Numbered from the stretch's first letter, positions 23,780 to 32,923 are shown. The stretch is DNA of 64,000 nucleotides from Vicinamibacterales bacterium (GCA_036012125.1 DASCOS010000009.1:1-64000), one strand, 5' to 3'. Program-made: numbers and translations. The notes: generated from the sequence alone by a model not told the origin.

Positions 23780-25699
23780 CTAACCTTCGCCTTGGGTCAT
23801 ACTCCTAGCACTTTCACCAACACTATACTTGTGGTGCCATGTTGATGAGGCTCCTCCACCCATTCGACTAACCGCGACGTCCAATACATAGGGTTTTCCG
23901 TCACGCGTAGCTGCTAAACCACGCTTAAGAGCCGCAGATATGTCAGACGGTGAGGTTACTCGTTCACCACTCACCCCTTGCGCTTCGGCTAGCTTCGCAA
24001 AATCAATATCCGGATCGCCTAAGTAGGCTCCGTGAAATTGATCAGCGTCTACCATTCGTCCTTGGTAACGATAATAGGCACTTCGAACCATTTGGTAATT
24101 CTTGTTATTCCAAACAATGGTTAAGACAGGAATCTCATAACGTCCCATGGTCCAGAAACCAGATGAGGAATACATAACGGCTCCATCGCCGATATTCAAT
24201 ATTACCTGTCTTCCTGGTGCGGCAATTTGTGCTCCAGCCGCAGCTCCCACACCCCAACCGAGTGAACCTGCCTTTGTCAACAGAAGCTTCTCGTTGTCTC
24301 GATAACCGTAGTTGTGAAAATTTTGTCGACCAGTGAAATTCTCTTCAACAATTATCGCATTCAGATCGGCAGCTTGAGCAATCTCGTAATCTAGGCGATC
24401 TGGATGGATCGCTGAATTATCAAAATTTCTTCGCGCTGCCTGTTTAACAGCATTTGTACGGCGAAGAACAGCCGGCTCGATTACGCCAAGACGCTCTTGA
24501 CGAATCCGAGAAAGTCGTTCACCTGTCGCCATTGATTTCACAGAATCAATTAACGAGCGGATTGTTTCACCACAGTCCGCAACAATTGCAAGGTCCAATG
24601 GCTGCGTGCGACCCATATCATTGGTGTCCATGCCGATCGCAACGTATTGGCCGCCAGCCGCAGTGATCGGTTCATCAGGAATACTCGACCCTCCTGGATC
24701 ACGTGCACCACACTGAATCATTAAATCCGAGCGACCATTTTCATATGCCTGATTTCGACCGAAGCTTCCCGCGACATACTGGGAATGACTGGTGGGAAAA
24801 TTTTGAAACGCGCGTTTACTCGAGGAGACTGCCATGCCCAGAAGTTCGGCTAACTCGACGGCGTCAGCCTGTGCGCCACTCTTCCACACTTCATCTCCGA
24901 ATCGAATTATTGGTCGTTTCGCTTCAATCAACAAGCGACTCAAGGCCTCAACCTTGTCGGCTGCTGGGCGAGGTTTCGGGTCGTACATGAACTTTTCGCC
25001 AGGCCAAATCCGCCCAGACACCCGTTCCCTTAAGCCGTTGCTCGAGTAGGCCACGTAGACCGGGCCGCCCGGCGCCGTTGAAGCCACCTTGTAGGCGCGG
25101 CGAATCGCGGCTGCTCCGGACGCGCCCTCACGCACTTCCCAGGAAATCTTTGTGAATTGTTTTGGGATATCCGCTTGAGTGAATCCAGGGCGGGGCGCCA
25201 AGCCCATGTTGTCACTGAAGATCGTGGTGTCGCTCATCCCAGCAGTCACCACCAACGCTGAGCCGTGGAAGTGCGAGTTGTACAACTGCCCGCCGGCTTG
25301 GGCCGTGCCCACCGCTGCGTGGATGTTCACGAATGCCGGCTTCTGCGTGACCTTGTGGTATCCATCGGCCATGGCGATGACGATGCCCTCGTGGAGGCCC
25401 ATGATGAGTTGGAGGTCTGGCCGGTCGGTTAGGGCATCGAAAAAGGCTGTTTCCATCGAGCCAGGGTTGCTAAAGATGAACTTGGTGCCAGCTGCGCGGA
25501 CTTGCTCCATCAGCAAATCACCGCCACTTCCCGTTTGATTGTAAAACGTCGGATCGTCGGGAGCTTCTTGGTTGTCCACGTTGGCTGCTTCAATCATCGA
25601 CTGCGCGGCGCTAGCCGTCAGACCTGTGGCAATAAGTCGTTGGAAAAAATTTCGGCGCGACAGATGCCCGTCAAAGTATTCTTTTAATAGATTTTGCAT
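23780..25699 (-). CDS. Tat-exported thiamine-diphosphate enzyme (acetolactate synthase/benzoylformate decarboxylase superfamily)
   Basis: A 639-residue protein. It starts with a twin-arginine signal (LSRRNFFQRLIATGLTASAA, Arg15-Arg16), very unusual for this cytosolic superfamily. The ThDP enzyme body is complete. The N-terminal PYR domain has the catalytic Glu104 (GLHEGIVIAMADGY), the middle domain is Rossmann-like, and the C-terminal PP domain has the ThDP/Mg motif GDGAVMYSSSGFWT ending in WNNKNY. Family members decarboxylate or condense 2-keto acids; the substrate is unknown. It is divergent from proline dehydrogenase with a 24-bp dyad between them, suggesting common control. Confidence 0.85.
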   Translation of the reverse strand: MQNLLKEYFDGHLSRRNFFQRLIATGLTASAAQSMIEAANVDNQEAPDDPTFYNQTGSGGDLLMEQVRAAGTKFIFSNPGSMETAFFDALTDRPDLQLIMGLHEGIVIAMADGYHKVTQKPAFVNIHAAVGTAQAGGQLYNSHFHGSALVVTAGMSDTTIFSDNMGLAPRPGFTQADIPKQFTKISWEVREGASGAAAIRRAYKVASTAPGGPVYVAYSSNGLRERVSGRIWPGEKFMYDPKPRPAADKVEALSRLLIEAKRPIIRFGDEVWKSGAQADAVELAELLGMAVSSSKRAFQNFPTSHSQYVAGSFGRNQAYENGRSDLMIQCGARDPGGSSIPDEPITAAGGQYVAIGMDTNDMGRTQPLDLAIVADCGETIRSLIDSVKSMATGERLSRIRQERLGVIEPAVLRRTNAVKQAARRNFDNSAIHPDRLDYEIAQAADLNAIIVEENFTGRQNFHNYGYRDNEKLLLTKAGSLGWGVGAAAGAQIAAPGRQVILNIGDGAVMYSSSGFWTMGRYEIPVLTIVWNNKNYQMVRSAYYRYQGRMVDADQFHGAYLGDPDIDFAKLAEAQGVSGERVTSPSDISAALKRGLAATRDGKPYVLDVAVSRMGGGASSTWHHKYSVGESARSMTQGEG

Positions 25700-25797
25700 A
25701 ATTATTGCCCAGATCTTCTAACCATTCCGTCAGAGTTATTTGAATGAGAAACCACCACTTTTCCACCTCAAGAACCCTAACGGATAAGCCTAGGCGA

Positions 25798-25821
25798 TTC
25801 GTATGACGACGATCATACGAA
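25798..25821. promoter_or_regulatory. Large dyad between the ThDP enzyme and proline dehydrogenase genes
   Basis: TTCGTATGA-CGACGA-TCATACGAA, 9-bp perfect arms. The core TATGA-N6-TCATA is at 25802-25817. TAGGGT lies on both sides (25779-25774 on minus, 25836-25841 on plus), the minus one 30.5 bases from the dyad centre, so both genes could be controlled from here. Confidence 0.6.
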
Positions 25822-25874
25822 AGCGATAAGAACAGTAGGGTTTCTACGCGAGTAAAGCGTGCCGCTGTCTTTTT

Positions 25875-25896
25875 GGGGGGAGGGGAGGGGGGGGGG
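25875..25896 (+). other. G-rich tract, possible G-quadruplex
   Basis: G6-A-G4-A-G10 on the plus strand, with enough G-runs for an intramolecular quadruplex. It sits in the 5' leader region of proline dehydrogenase, 130 bases before its ATG. A homopolymer of this kind is also a place for sequencing or slippage error. Confidence 0.4.
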
Positions 25897-26026
25897 ATCA
25901 ACAACTGAGCCACATCATTGCACTTCTAAATGCTTTATGATTTCTAATTAGAATAGATTGTGTTTGGCGAGAGGCAATGTGGACTGTCACTACAGCCGAT
26001 GTTGCATAACTAAGGATTCGACGTTT

Positions 26027-26935
26027 ATGTCGCTCTTCGATCGATTCATTTCCTCAACCCTCCCATTTATTCCAAAGCAAGTTGTTCGTGCTATTGCAAA
26101 CCCGTACATTGCCGGTGAGACGATCGACCATCTTTTGACGGTTATCGAGCAATTAAATGCAGATGGATACATTGCTGCAGCCGGCATGCTCGGCGAGTTT
26201 ATCGAGGATCGCACTGCGGCGACTGAGGTTGTGGGCGAATACGAAAAGATACTCGCTGCGATTCAGCAACAACGGTTAGATAGCAATATCCATGTCAAGC
26301 CGACTCACCTCGGCTTGAAGCTCGACAAAGAATTCTGCTATCAGAACATACGAGTACTGGTGCAAGCCGCCCGTGCGCGCAAGATGTTCTTGCGAATCGA
26401 CACGGAAGATTCGAGTTGTGTCGACGACACGTTAGATATTCATGCGAGGCTGCGTGAGGAGTTCGATAATGTCGGCGCTGTGGTGCAGGCTAATTTGCGG
26501 CGCAGTCCATCCATTGTTCGAGGGTTGTCGAAGATCAAGGCCAATGTCCGTTTGTGTAAGGGTGCGTATATCGAGCCAGCCGCAATTGCGTACCAAGAGC
26601 GTAAGGCCATTCAAGACAACTACACGTCGTTGTTGGAGGAACTACTTAGCACCGGCTGCTATGTCGGCATCGCTACCCACGATGAAACACTTGTTCGGGA
26701 AGCCTTCCGGATCATCGATCGCTTAGGCTTAGACCCCTCTCAATATGAGTTTCAGATGCTTTTGGGCGTGGGAACATCACTGCGCCGGAGCATTCTTGAG
26801 GCAGGACATCGATTACGTGTTGCTGTGCCATTTGGCCCTGAGTGGTACCCGTATTCGATACGTCGCCTTCGAAGCAATCCCATGATCGCGAGGCACGTGC
26901 TGAAAGCAATGCTGAGTCGAGAGCGGTGGGCGTGA
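26027..26935 (+). CDS. Proline dehydrogenase (monofunctional)
   Basis: A 302-residue FAD enzyme oxidising L-proline to pyrroline-5-carboxylate, the first step of proline catabolism. The barrel carries the family signatures: HVKPTHLGLK (FAD/substrate strand), FLRIDTEDSS, VRLCKGAYIEP, GIATHDETLV, YEFQMLLGV, and the C-terminal substrate motif PYSIRRLRSNP. The length fits the small monofunctional class rather than PutA. ATG 26027 is chosen since AAGGA lies upstream and the extra N-terminal residues of the longer frame are not conserved-looking. No pyrroline-5-carboxylate dehydrogenase gene is present in the window. A strong terminator follows at 27014. Confidence 0.92.
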   Translation: MSLFDRFISSTLPFIPKQVVRAIANPYIAGETIDHLLTVIEQLNADGYIAAAGMLGEFIEDRTAATEVVGEYEKILAAIQQQRLDSNIHVKPTHLGLKLDKEFCYQNIRVLVQAARARKMFLRIDTEDSSCVDDTLDIHARLREEFDNVGAVVQANLRRSPSIVRGLSKIKANVRLCKGAYIEPAAIAYQERKAIQDNYTSLLEELLSTGCYVGIATHDETLVREAFRIIDRLGLDPSQYEFQMLLGVGTSLRRSILEAGHRLRVAVPFGPEWYPYSIRRLRSNPMIARHVLKAMLSRERWA

Positions 26936-26980
26936 GTAACTTTTTCTGTCAGTTGTGCGTCCCTGTGACTAGCTCTGAAA

Positions 26981-27004
26981 CTTTTTGTCAATAAAGACAA
27001 GCCC
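26981..27004. repeat. Short dispersed repeat, copy 2
   Basis: TTTTTGTC-aataaa-GACAAGCCC. It shares TAAAGACAAGCCC with copy 1 (6857-6877) and the overall layout with 36905-36928. It lies just upstream of the proline dehydrogenase terminator. Confidence 0.3.
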
Positions 27005-27013
27005 TGACCAAGG

Positions 27014-27045
27014 GACGGTGCGCGGTCACGCACCGTCTTCTTTTT
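27014..27045 (+). terminator. Rho-independent terminator after proline dehydrogenase
   Basis: GACGGTGCG-CGGTCA-CGCACCGTC, a perfect 9-bp stem (27014-27037), followed by TTCTTTTT. The bases from here to 27230 hold no supported gene. Confidence 0.9.
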
Positions 27046-27230
27046 GCAGTTTACTTAGATGGAAACTGTGGGAGTGGAAATAACTTAAGTGAGCGCACTT
27101 TGAAGACACGCTGGTAGCGTGAATGTGGTTTCGGTAACGGAGAAGGCAGTCAGTCAGGCCGCCTTACTTCGAACGCGATGTCGGATGCGTTGGGCTGTGA
27201 AGGCTCCAAGCTGCTCAATGGTATGAAGCC

Positions 27231-28199
27231 TCACCACGGCATTGTGCGAGTCGTGTACTGTCTACCCACCTCAGCCGCCTTCTCATTGGCCGCGCCAATC
27301 ATCACACCCTCATCGATCATCGCTTCGACATCATCGGGCCGCACAACATTCAGAAACGAGATGCCGGCGGCCTTTGTTGCGGCAAGCACCCGAGTCCGAG
27401 CATCGGCGAGCACCTTCGGCCAAGTGCCATCGGCGTTACGCGATAAACCGAACGACATGCTCATGTCACCGGGTCCCCACTCCGCAAACCCCAGTCCAGG
27501 TACCTTGGTGGTCACCTCGGCGTACTCAAGCGCATGACGATCCTCGATCTTGACCCCAAGCAGAATTTCACCCTCCGGATTGAGTGGCCAAGGATCGGCG
27601 ACGCGCAGGTACTCGGCCGGCGAAATACCCCAGACCCGCGCCGGGTGACCCGCTGCACCGCTTCCCCGTAACCCTTCTTCAAGGCCATTACCCACCGCCT
27701 GAGCGTGCATTGGAAACCGTGCGGCCTGGACGAAGGCACGCACCGCCTCTGGTGAGCGTGCATGAACGAGAAGGACGCCGTGTACACCGGCCGAGAGTAC
27801 CTGCTCAACCATCCAGGCGTTTGCCCGAACCGTTGACGCATCAACACCGGCCACGGGCAGTACACAGATGACGGCTGGCGTCCGATGACCACTCTTCGTC
27901 GGTCCACCATCTGCTAGACCGCGCATGAACTCGGTCAACTCGGACACGTTGAATGCACTGTGCTCAAGGTTATAGGTGATGTAGTCGGCCCAGGTCTTGG
28001 CCAATTCCATGCCTTCATCGTACCCGCCACCACTAATCTGCGTGTAATAGATCGGCTGCCCTCGCTCAAGCAGCTCGATTGCCTTGTTGATCCGTGTCGG
28101 CGCCGCTGGCGCTACCGCCAACTGCGAACCGGACAGCCAGACGTACACGCCAGTAATGAGGAGTAGCGAAAAGGTCCCGACCCTTGTCACGTGCAGCAT
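27231..28199 (-). CDS. Exported HpcH/HpaI-family aldolase-like protein
   Basis: A 322-residue protein with an N-terminal signal or anchor helix (residues 9-31), followed by an HpcH/HpaI (citrate-lyase-beta-like) barrel. Visible parts are IYYTQISGGGYDEG, VHGVLLVHARSPE, LLGVKIEDRHALEYAE (metal Glu/Asp) and FAEWGPGDMSMSFG (metal Asp). These enzymes cleave or form 2-keto-3-hydroxy acids and need Mg or Mn. Export of such an aldolase is unusual and recalls exported paralogues in marine acidobacteria. AAGGAG lies seven bases before ATG 28199, and a promoter ends 28 bases further up. Confidence 0.8.
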   Translation of the reverse strand: MLHVTRVGTFSLLLITGVYVWLSGSQLAVAPAAPTRINKAIELLERGQPIYYTQISGGGYDEGMELAKTWADYITYNLEHSAFNVSELTEFMRGLADGGPTKSGHRTPAVICVLPVAGVDASTVRANAWMVEQVLSAGVHGVLLVHARSPEAVRAFVQAARFPMHAQAVGNGLEEGLRGSGAAGHPARVWGISPAEYLRVADPWPLNPEGEILLGVKIEDRHALEYAEVTTKVPGLGFAEWGPGDMSMSFGLSRNADGTWPKVLADARTRVLAATKAAGISFLNVVRPDDVEAMIDEGVMIGAANEKAAEVGRQYTTRTMPW

Positions 28200-28226
28200 G
28201 GAGAATCTCCTTGGGTAGCACCATGA

Positions 28227-28256
28227 ATTCTACCGCTGGCTGGGGGCGGGTTCAAC
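28227..28256 (-). promoter_or_regulatory. Sigma70-type promoter of the aldolase-like gene
   Basis: On the minus strand: TTGAAC, 17 bases, TAGAAT, with CCAGCGG directly before the -10. It predicts a leader of about 20 bases. Confidence 0.7.
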
Positions 28257-28407
28257 ACCGAGAGTCCGCAGCTAGCACCAGCGACCCAAAAGCGATAAGG
28301 TCGCCTATTTTCTACGGTATAAATTGCTTTCGAAAGTCTAAGACTCCGCCTTGAATGTTCCCGGTTTGTGTCGAGCAGTGCTTTACCAAGCACGTGGGCG
28401 GAGGTCA

Positions 28408-29790
28408 TCAACGTCCCTCTTCCCAAATCCCCCTCTGAGCCATGAGGGCCTCTATCTCGTCAGGCTCAATTGGGGAGTGTTCGGTGAGCCACTCGTGCCC
28501 ATCCTCTGTCACAAGGATTACGTCCTCGAATCGAATCGAAAAGTCCTCTTGAGTTACTCTCCACTCGATGACGAAACACATACCTGGCTCCCAAGGAATG
28601 TCGTAGAAACCCACATCGTGAATCTCCATCCCAACGAAATGTGAGATACCGTAGGTTCCTGTCACATCACCCAATCCCGCCTCGGTCATGAGCCTATCCT
28701 TCAGCGCTTGGCTTTCGGTGAATGTCCCACCTGGCTTCACCGCAGCGATGGTCTGTTTTTGGATGCGCGTCACAATTTCGGCGACGCGTCGTTGCTCTGG
28801 GGTATACCTACCGCTCACCGGAATGGTACGGCCGAAGTCCGAAGTGTAGTGAGCATACTCAGCTCCGATGTCGTAGCTGATCATCTGGCCATTACTCACG
28901 GGCCAGGGCCCGAGCCGAGGACGGATCCCGATTGGCCAGTCCCGGCCTCCGCTCCGCACTGGCACACCCGGACCAGAGGGAGTAACGTTGGTCCGAAACG
29001 AGGGCACTGCGTGTTCGTACTCGAAGGTGAAGTTCACGATAGCGGCGATCTGCTGTGTGGTCATCTCCTCTCGGACTGCCTTGGCCGACTCCATAAACGC
29101 TTGAACCGTGATGTCCGAGGCTTTCCTGAGAAGTTCAATCCCAGCTTCGTCGTGGATCATCCGCAGGCGGTTCAAGATGTCCGATGCGTCTTTCACCTGC
29201 ACCTCCGGCGAGAAGTATCGGAGCCGGTTCGCAATATCGAGCCGCTCTGGAGGCGTCGCTGCTAGGTTCAGGAAACGCTGGTAATTGAAGTAGATATTCT
29301 TCTCTTCGCCTAGGGCCCGCGATAGGTCAGTCGCAACTGGCTTGACACCACGTTGATGGGTCCGAAGGAGGGAATAATCAGTGATTCCGTCGGACAGGTG
29401 CTCCATAAAAAGCGCGTAAGGATACACATGGGCCATACCTGTCTTCTCCTGAATTCCGTCCAGGTCCTGGGAGGTGTAAAGAATCTCTCGGTAGGTCTCG
29501 GCGTCAGGAGCTAACACCAGAGCTGACTCCCAAGCATCGGTCCCTTCCAACCCCGTCAGATAGATGAAGTCGTGGAGGTCCGAATGGTCCACGAAGAACT
29601 CGTAGATCCGTTCCTGGTCCTTATGAGCAGCTACGATGACGGCAATACCACCATCCATGGCTTCAAGGAATTTTTCCCGGCGTTGTCGGTGAGTTTCTTT
29701 ATCCGGGGGTTCATAAGCCCGTTGGGCCTCCAGCGAAGTCGCCACCACCAAGGTCAGGGCTAGAATCAAAAGTAGGGGCCTTCTTCTCAT
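28408..29790 (-). CDS. Xaa-Pro aminopeptidase-type M24 peptidase, exported
   Basis: ATG 29790 follows AAGGA at a good distance; an upstream in-frame ATG at 29826 would extend into the previous gene. The 460-residue product has a Sec signal (LLLILALTLVVATSLEA-QR), an aminopeptidase-P N-terminal domain (about 30-190), and the M24 'pita-bread' catalytic domain. The five metal ligands are in place: YDIGAEYAHYTSDFG (two Asp), ISHFVGMEIHD (His), VIEWRV (Glu) and RFEDVILV (Glu). It removes N-terminal residues preceding proline, acting in the periplasm. It is the second gene of a pair with the lipoprotein M24 gene, 17 bases apart. Confidence 0.9.
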   Translation of the reverse strand: MRRRPLLLILALTLVVATSLEAQRAYEPPDKETHRQRREKFLEAMDGGIAVIVAAHKDQERIYEFFVDHSDLHDFIYLTGLEGTDAWESALVLAPDAETYREILYTSQDLDGIQEKTGMAHVYPYALFMEHLSDGITDYSLLRTHQRGVKPVATDLSRALGEEKNIYFNYQRFLNLAATPPERLDIANRLRYFSPEVQVKDASDILNRLRMIHDEAGIELLRKASDITVQAFMESAKAVREEMTTQQIAAIVNFTFEYEHAVPSFRTNVTPSGPGVPVRSGGRDWPIGIRPRLGPWPVSNGQMISYDIGAEYAHYTSDFGRTIPVSGRYTPEQRRVAEIVTRIQKQTIAAVKPGGTFTESQALKDRLMTEAGLGDVTGTYGISHFVGMEIHDVGFYDIPWEPGMCFVIEWRVTQEDFSIRFEDVILVTEDGHEWLTEHSPIEPDEIEALMAQRGIWEEGR

Positions 29791-29807
29791 GGTCAGTTCC
29801 TTATCCT

Positions 29808-31274
29808 TCAGCGGATCACGTACCACTCAGTCTGGTACGGCCGAAAATAAATGTAGCCACTCGTAGTTAGATAAGCGTCGTCTTCCATGGGTATCGTCAC
29901 CGTACCACCGTCATATTCCGGTACAGCAGTGGTCGCACTGAATTCAATGGAACGGTAGGCACCGTCGCGGAGGTAAGAATCTCCTTCGGGTGACGTTGAG
30001 CCACTATAGCCATAGGTCGGAGAGGACAGGTCCATGTCACGGGCATTGATAGACGGTCCTAGGGCATGACCGTGATAGCCGATGGCGTGAGAGTAAAGGC
30101 TCGGCAGGAAATCCACTCCTTCGAGCTTTCTCGTTATAGCCAACGTAGCCTCCCAACCAGTCATTCCAGGCCGAGATTCCGACGCGAACGCTTCATGTAC
30201 GAGGTTTGCGTTGCTGAGTGCAATCCGGAGGCCCTGCGGCACAGTCTGTTCGCCTTCGCGCAAGATGTAGGCCACTTTCTGCCAATCACTGGCGAAGCCT
30301 AGATAATCAAAGCCGCAGTCCAAATGTATGATGTCTCCCCGCTGAAAAATGAGATCGTCCGGGGCGGGATGCGAGTACGGAATCATGGTGCCGGTTTCCG
30401 GATCGAAACGCTGGACCGCTACGTGGATCTCGAACCAGGGCTTGCCACCCACACCTAACTTGGCCACCGACTCTTCAAAGAACCATTTAATGTCCACTGC
30501 CCGCGTCACACCAAGGGTAATGACCTCGTTCGACAGAGCCGTCTGCGCAATCACGTCGGTGGCCAGCACCAAAGACCGGTAAGGTTCAAGCTCACTTGCG
30601 AGTCGAGTATCAAACACATCCTCAATCAAACCGGCGGCCGAAACGAATCTTGATTCGGCCTCACGACCCATCGTCTCCACCAAGAATTTGTAGCTGTCGT
30701 GAGTAATGGTGCTGTCATGACCGCGGGCCCCACCCATATTCAACCCGATGGTTGCAGGCTCGTAGCGCTCCCACAGTGTCAGTAGGCCAGCACGAGTGTC
30801 CTGGATGTTTCGAGCATTTCGCGAGACTGGCAGGGGCTCAAAAAATCGACGGTAATCCGCAGTCGGCCTCCAGTAGTCCGAGTAGCTCGCGAGCCCATCT
30901 TCTCCGGCATCTACAAACACCATCACGTCTCGACGGCGCGTGTAGTGAAGTGGCGGCGCGACATACTGGGTCACGGGGTCAGGGTGGAATTCCTCGCTCA
31001 CCACGATCCACATCTCGATTTCGTGCTCCCGCATCATGTCAAGGAGCATCGCGCGCTTCTGCTCGAGCCAGTCAAGGCGTAGCTCATACTGATCGCGTAT
31101 CCCGAGCAACTCAGGCATCGCCGGAATCACGCGCCCATCAAACAGTTCAACCGGGTCGCTACCAGTGTCCGTGTGTGTGCGTTGGTGGGGTTCCTGCGGC
31201 GTGCACGAGGCTATGCTCAGCACAACAATAGCGCTCGCGGCAAGGCCGATGTGACGTCTATTCCAACCAGTCAT
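29808..31274 (-). CDS. M24-family peptidase-like lipoprotein
   Basis: A 488-residue protein with a lipoprotein signal (lipobox SIASC, Cys24) and an M24 fold in two parts. Metal-ligand candidates are LDCGFDYLGFASDWQ (Asp pair), SHAIGYHGHALG (His) and RSIEFSATTA (Glu). The last Glu expected in a canonical site is not clear, since the C-terminal region reads IPMEDDAYLTTSGYIYF; there the Glu in MEDDAY could serve. The paired exported peptidase downstream suggests joint breakdown of proline-containing peptides, which fits the proline dehydrogenase nearby. GGAGG precedes ATG 31274. Confidence 0.85.
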   Translation of the reverse strand: MTGWNRRHIGLAASAIVVLSIASCTPQEPHQRTHTDTGSDPVELFDGRVIPAMPELLGIRDQYELRLDWLEQKRAMLLDMMREHEIEMWIVVSEEFHPDPVTQYVAPPLHYTRRRDVMVFVDAGEDGLASYSDYWRPTADYRRFFEPLPVSRNARNIQDTRAGLLTLWERYEPATIGLNMGGARGHDSTITHDSYKFLVETMGREAESRFVSAAGLIEDVFDTRLASELEPYRSLVLATDVIAQTALSNEVITLGVTRAVDIKWFFEESVAKLGVGGKPWFEIHVAVQRFDPETGTMIPYSHPAPDDLIFQRGDIIHLDCGFDYLGFASDWQKVAYILREGEQTVPQGLRIALSNANLVHEAFASESRPGMTGWEATLAITRKLEGVDFLPSLYSHAIGYHGHALGPSINARDMDLSSPTYGYSGSTSPEGDSYLRDGAYRSIEFSATTAVPEYDGGTVTIPMEDDAYLTTSGYIYFRPYQTEWYVIR

Positions 31275-31310
31275 GCGATTCCTCCGACGCCTATTTATCT
31301 AGAGTCGTGC

Positions 31311-31341
31311 ATTCTACCGCCGGCCGGTAGGCGGGTTCAAC
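31311..31341 (-). promoter_or_regulatory. Sigma70-type promoter of the M24 pair
   Basis: On the minus strand: TTGAAC, 18 bases, TAGAAT, with CCGGCGG before the -10. It lies 37 bases before ATG 31274. The rest of the divergent region to 31489 has a weaker plus-strand candidate, TGGACG-N17-CATAAT, near 31397-31425. Confidence 0.65.
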
Positions 31342-31489
31342 GATCGGGTTCACGCTTCAGGCGGATGGCCCGATGCCCCACACAGCGGGGGTGACTGGAC
31401 GTAAAACGAGGTGTGCAGCATAATCACGCTACGATGTCGATGCAACACGTCGGGATTACGGTCCGGTCCCAAGCCGATGGAGAAGACTG

Positions 31490-32683
31490 ATGAAAGCGAA
31501 ACCATTCCTCGCGGTGACCCTGTTGGCGCTTATCCTAGCTCTGGCCGCTAGTGAAGCTCTCGTACGTGAGAAGGCAGAGACTATGCAAGGCAGCATGGTC
31601 GAGGTGCCCTTGTTCGAAGTTGACCCCTTTTGGCCCAAGCCACTACCGAACCACTGGCTCCTGGGTAACGCCATCGGCGTCGGAATCGATTCGCGGGATC
31701 ACGTTTTCATCGTGCACCGACGGCAGAGTCTGAATCCCGGCAACGAGGGGAATGTTGGAGAGGGCCAACCGGACGCTGAGTGCTGTGAGGCGGCTCCTAA
31801 TGTCCTCGAATTCGACCCTGAGGGCAACCTCGTTGGCTCCTTTGGTGGCCCGAGTAACAACGATGATTACACGTGGCCCGCCTCTAACCATGGTCTGCAG
31901 GTGGACCCGAAAGATAACATCTGGATCGGAGGGAACGGCCAAGGCGACTCCCATGTCCTGAAGTTTACTCGGGACGGCCGTTTTTTGATGCAAGTGGGCG
32001 AGCCTGGACAGGGTGTGGATTCCAACAGCAATACCCACTTCTCAAGGGTCACGAAAGTCTCTTTCGACCAGAACGGGGATGAAGCCTTCATAGGGGACGG
32101 TTACGGCAATAAGCGGGTTGTGGTGGTGGACTCCGATAGCGGTGAGTTCCTTCGCTACTGGGGCGCTTATGGAAACCGGCCGGACGATGCGGACCTGGGC
32201 GCGTTCGATCCTGATGCACCGCCGGCGCAGCAGTTCCGTGGGCCCGTCCATTGCGCCGAACCCTCCAATGACGGTCTGGTCTACGTCTGCGACCGAACGT
32301 CGAACCGGGTGCAAGTCTTCGAACAGGATGGAACCTACGTCAACGAAATTTTTGTCGAGCCCCGGACCCGTAGTGCTGGCTCTACGTGGGAGATTGCCTT
32401 TTCACCTGATGAGGAGCAGCGCTTTATGTATCTGGCCGACGGTTTGAACCGGAAGATCCATGTGCTGGATCGGAAAGCCCTTGAGGTGCTGTACTCCTTC
32501 GGGGACGGCGGCCGGCAACCCGGGCAGTTCTACGGCGTGCACAGTATTGAGACTGATTCCAAGGGAAACATTTACACCACCGAGACTTGGGAAGGAAAGC
32601 GTCTCCAGAAGTTCGTTTACCGTGGGATGGGTAGGGTCGAAAAGGGGTCGAATCTCGCTGAACTCTGGCCCACTCAGGACTGA
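31490..32683 (+). CDS. Exported NHL-repeat beta-propeller protein
   Basis: A 397-residue protein with a Sec signal (residues 4-22) and a six-bladed NHL-type propeller. Blades read like VLEFDPEGNLVGSFGG, GLQVDPKDNIWIGGNG, VLKFTRDGRFLMQVG, RVQVFEQDGTYVNEIF and SIETDSKGNIYTTET. The layout resembles peptidyl-alpha-hydroxyglycine lyase-like propellers, but no catalytic set can be confirmed. An adjacent Cys pair (ECCEAAPN) sits in an insertion of the first blades. It has a single-gene unit, divergent from the M24 pair. The 240 bases after it hold nothing supported. Confidence 0.85.
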   Translation: MKAKPFLAVTLLALILALAASEALVREKAETMQGSMVEVPLFEVDPFWPKPLPNHWLLGNAIGVGIDSRDHVFIVHRRQSLNPGNEGNVGEGQPDAECCEAAPNVLEFDPEGNLVGSFGGPSNNDDYTWPASNHGLQVDPKDNIWIGGNGQGDSHVLKFTRDGRFLMQVGEPGQGVDSNSNTHFSRVTKVSFDQNGDEAFIGDGYGNKRVVVVDSDSGEFLRYWGAYGNRPDDADLGAFDPDAPPAQQFRGPVHCAEPSNDGLVYVCDRTSNRVQVFEQDGTYVNEIFVEPRTRSAGSTWEIAFSPDEEQRFMYLADGLNRKIHVLDRKALEVLYSFGDGGRQPGQFYGVHSIETDSKGNIYTTETWEGKRLQKFVYRGMGRVEKGSNLAELWPTQD

Positions 32684-32923
32684 GTGACGCCTACTGCAAG
32701 GCTAATGCTACTAAGTCCTAACGCCGATAACGTTTGGCGTGGATGTTCTGAGGCTTGCTGACCTTATCAGTGAGGCGTTTGCCTACATCGCTACTCTCTG
32801 GCGAAAACAGGGCAGCTATCTTGCGAGCCGTCCGTTTATAGGGGAACGCGTGAGTGATGCGTGGCTGGCACGTCATCGTGACGAGTGAACCAGAGGTTCA
32901 TGGCGTAAGGGTTTTCCGAGCCT

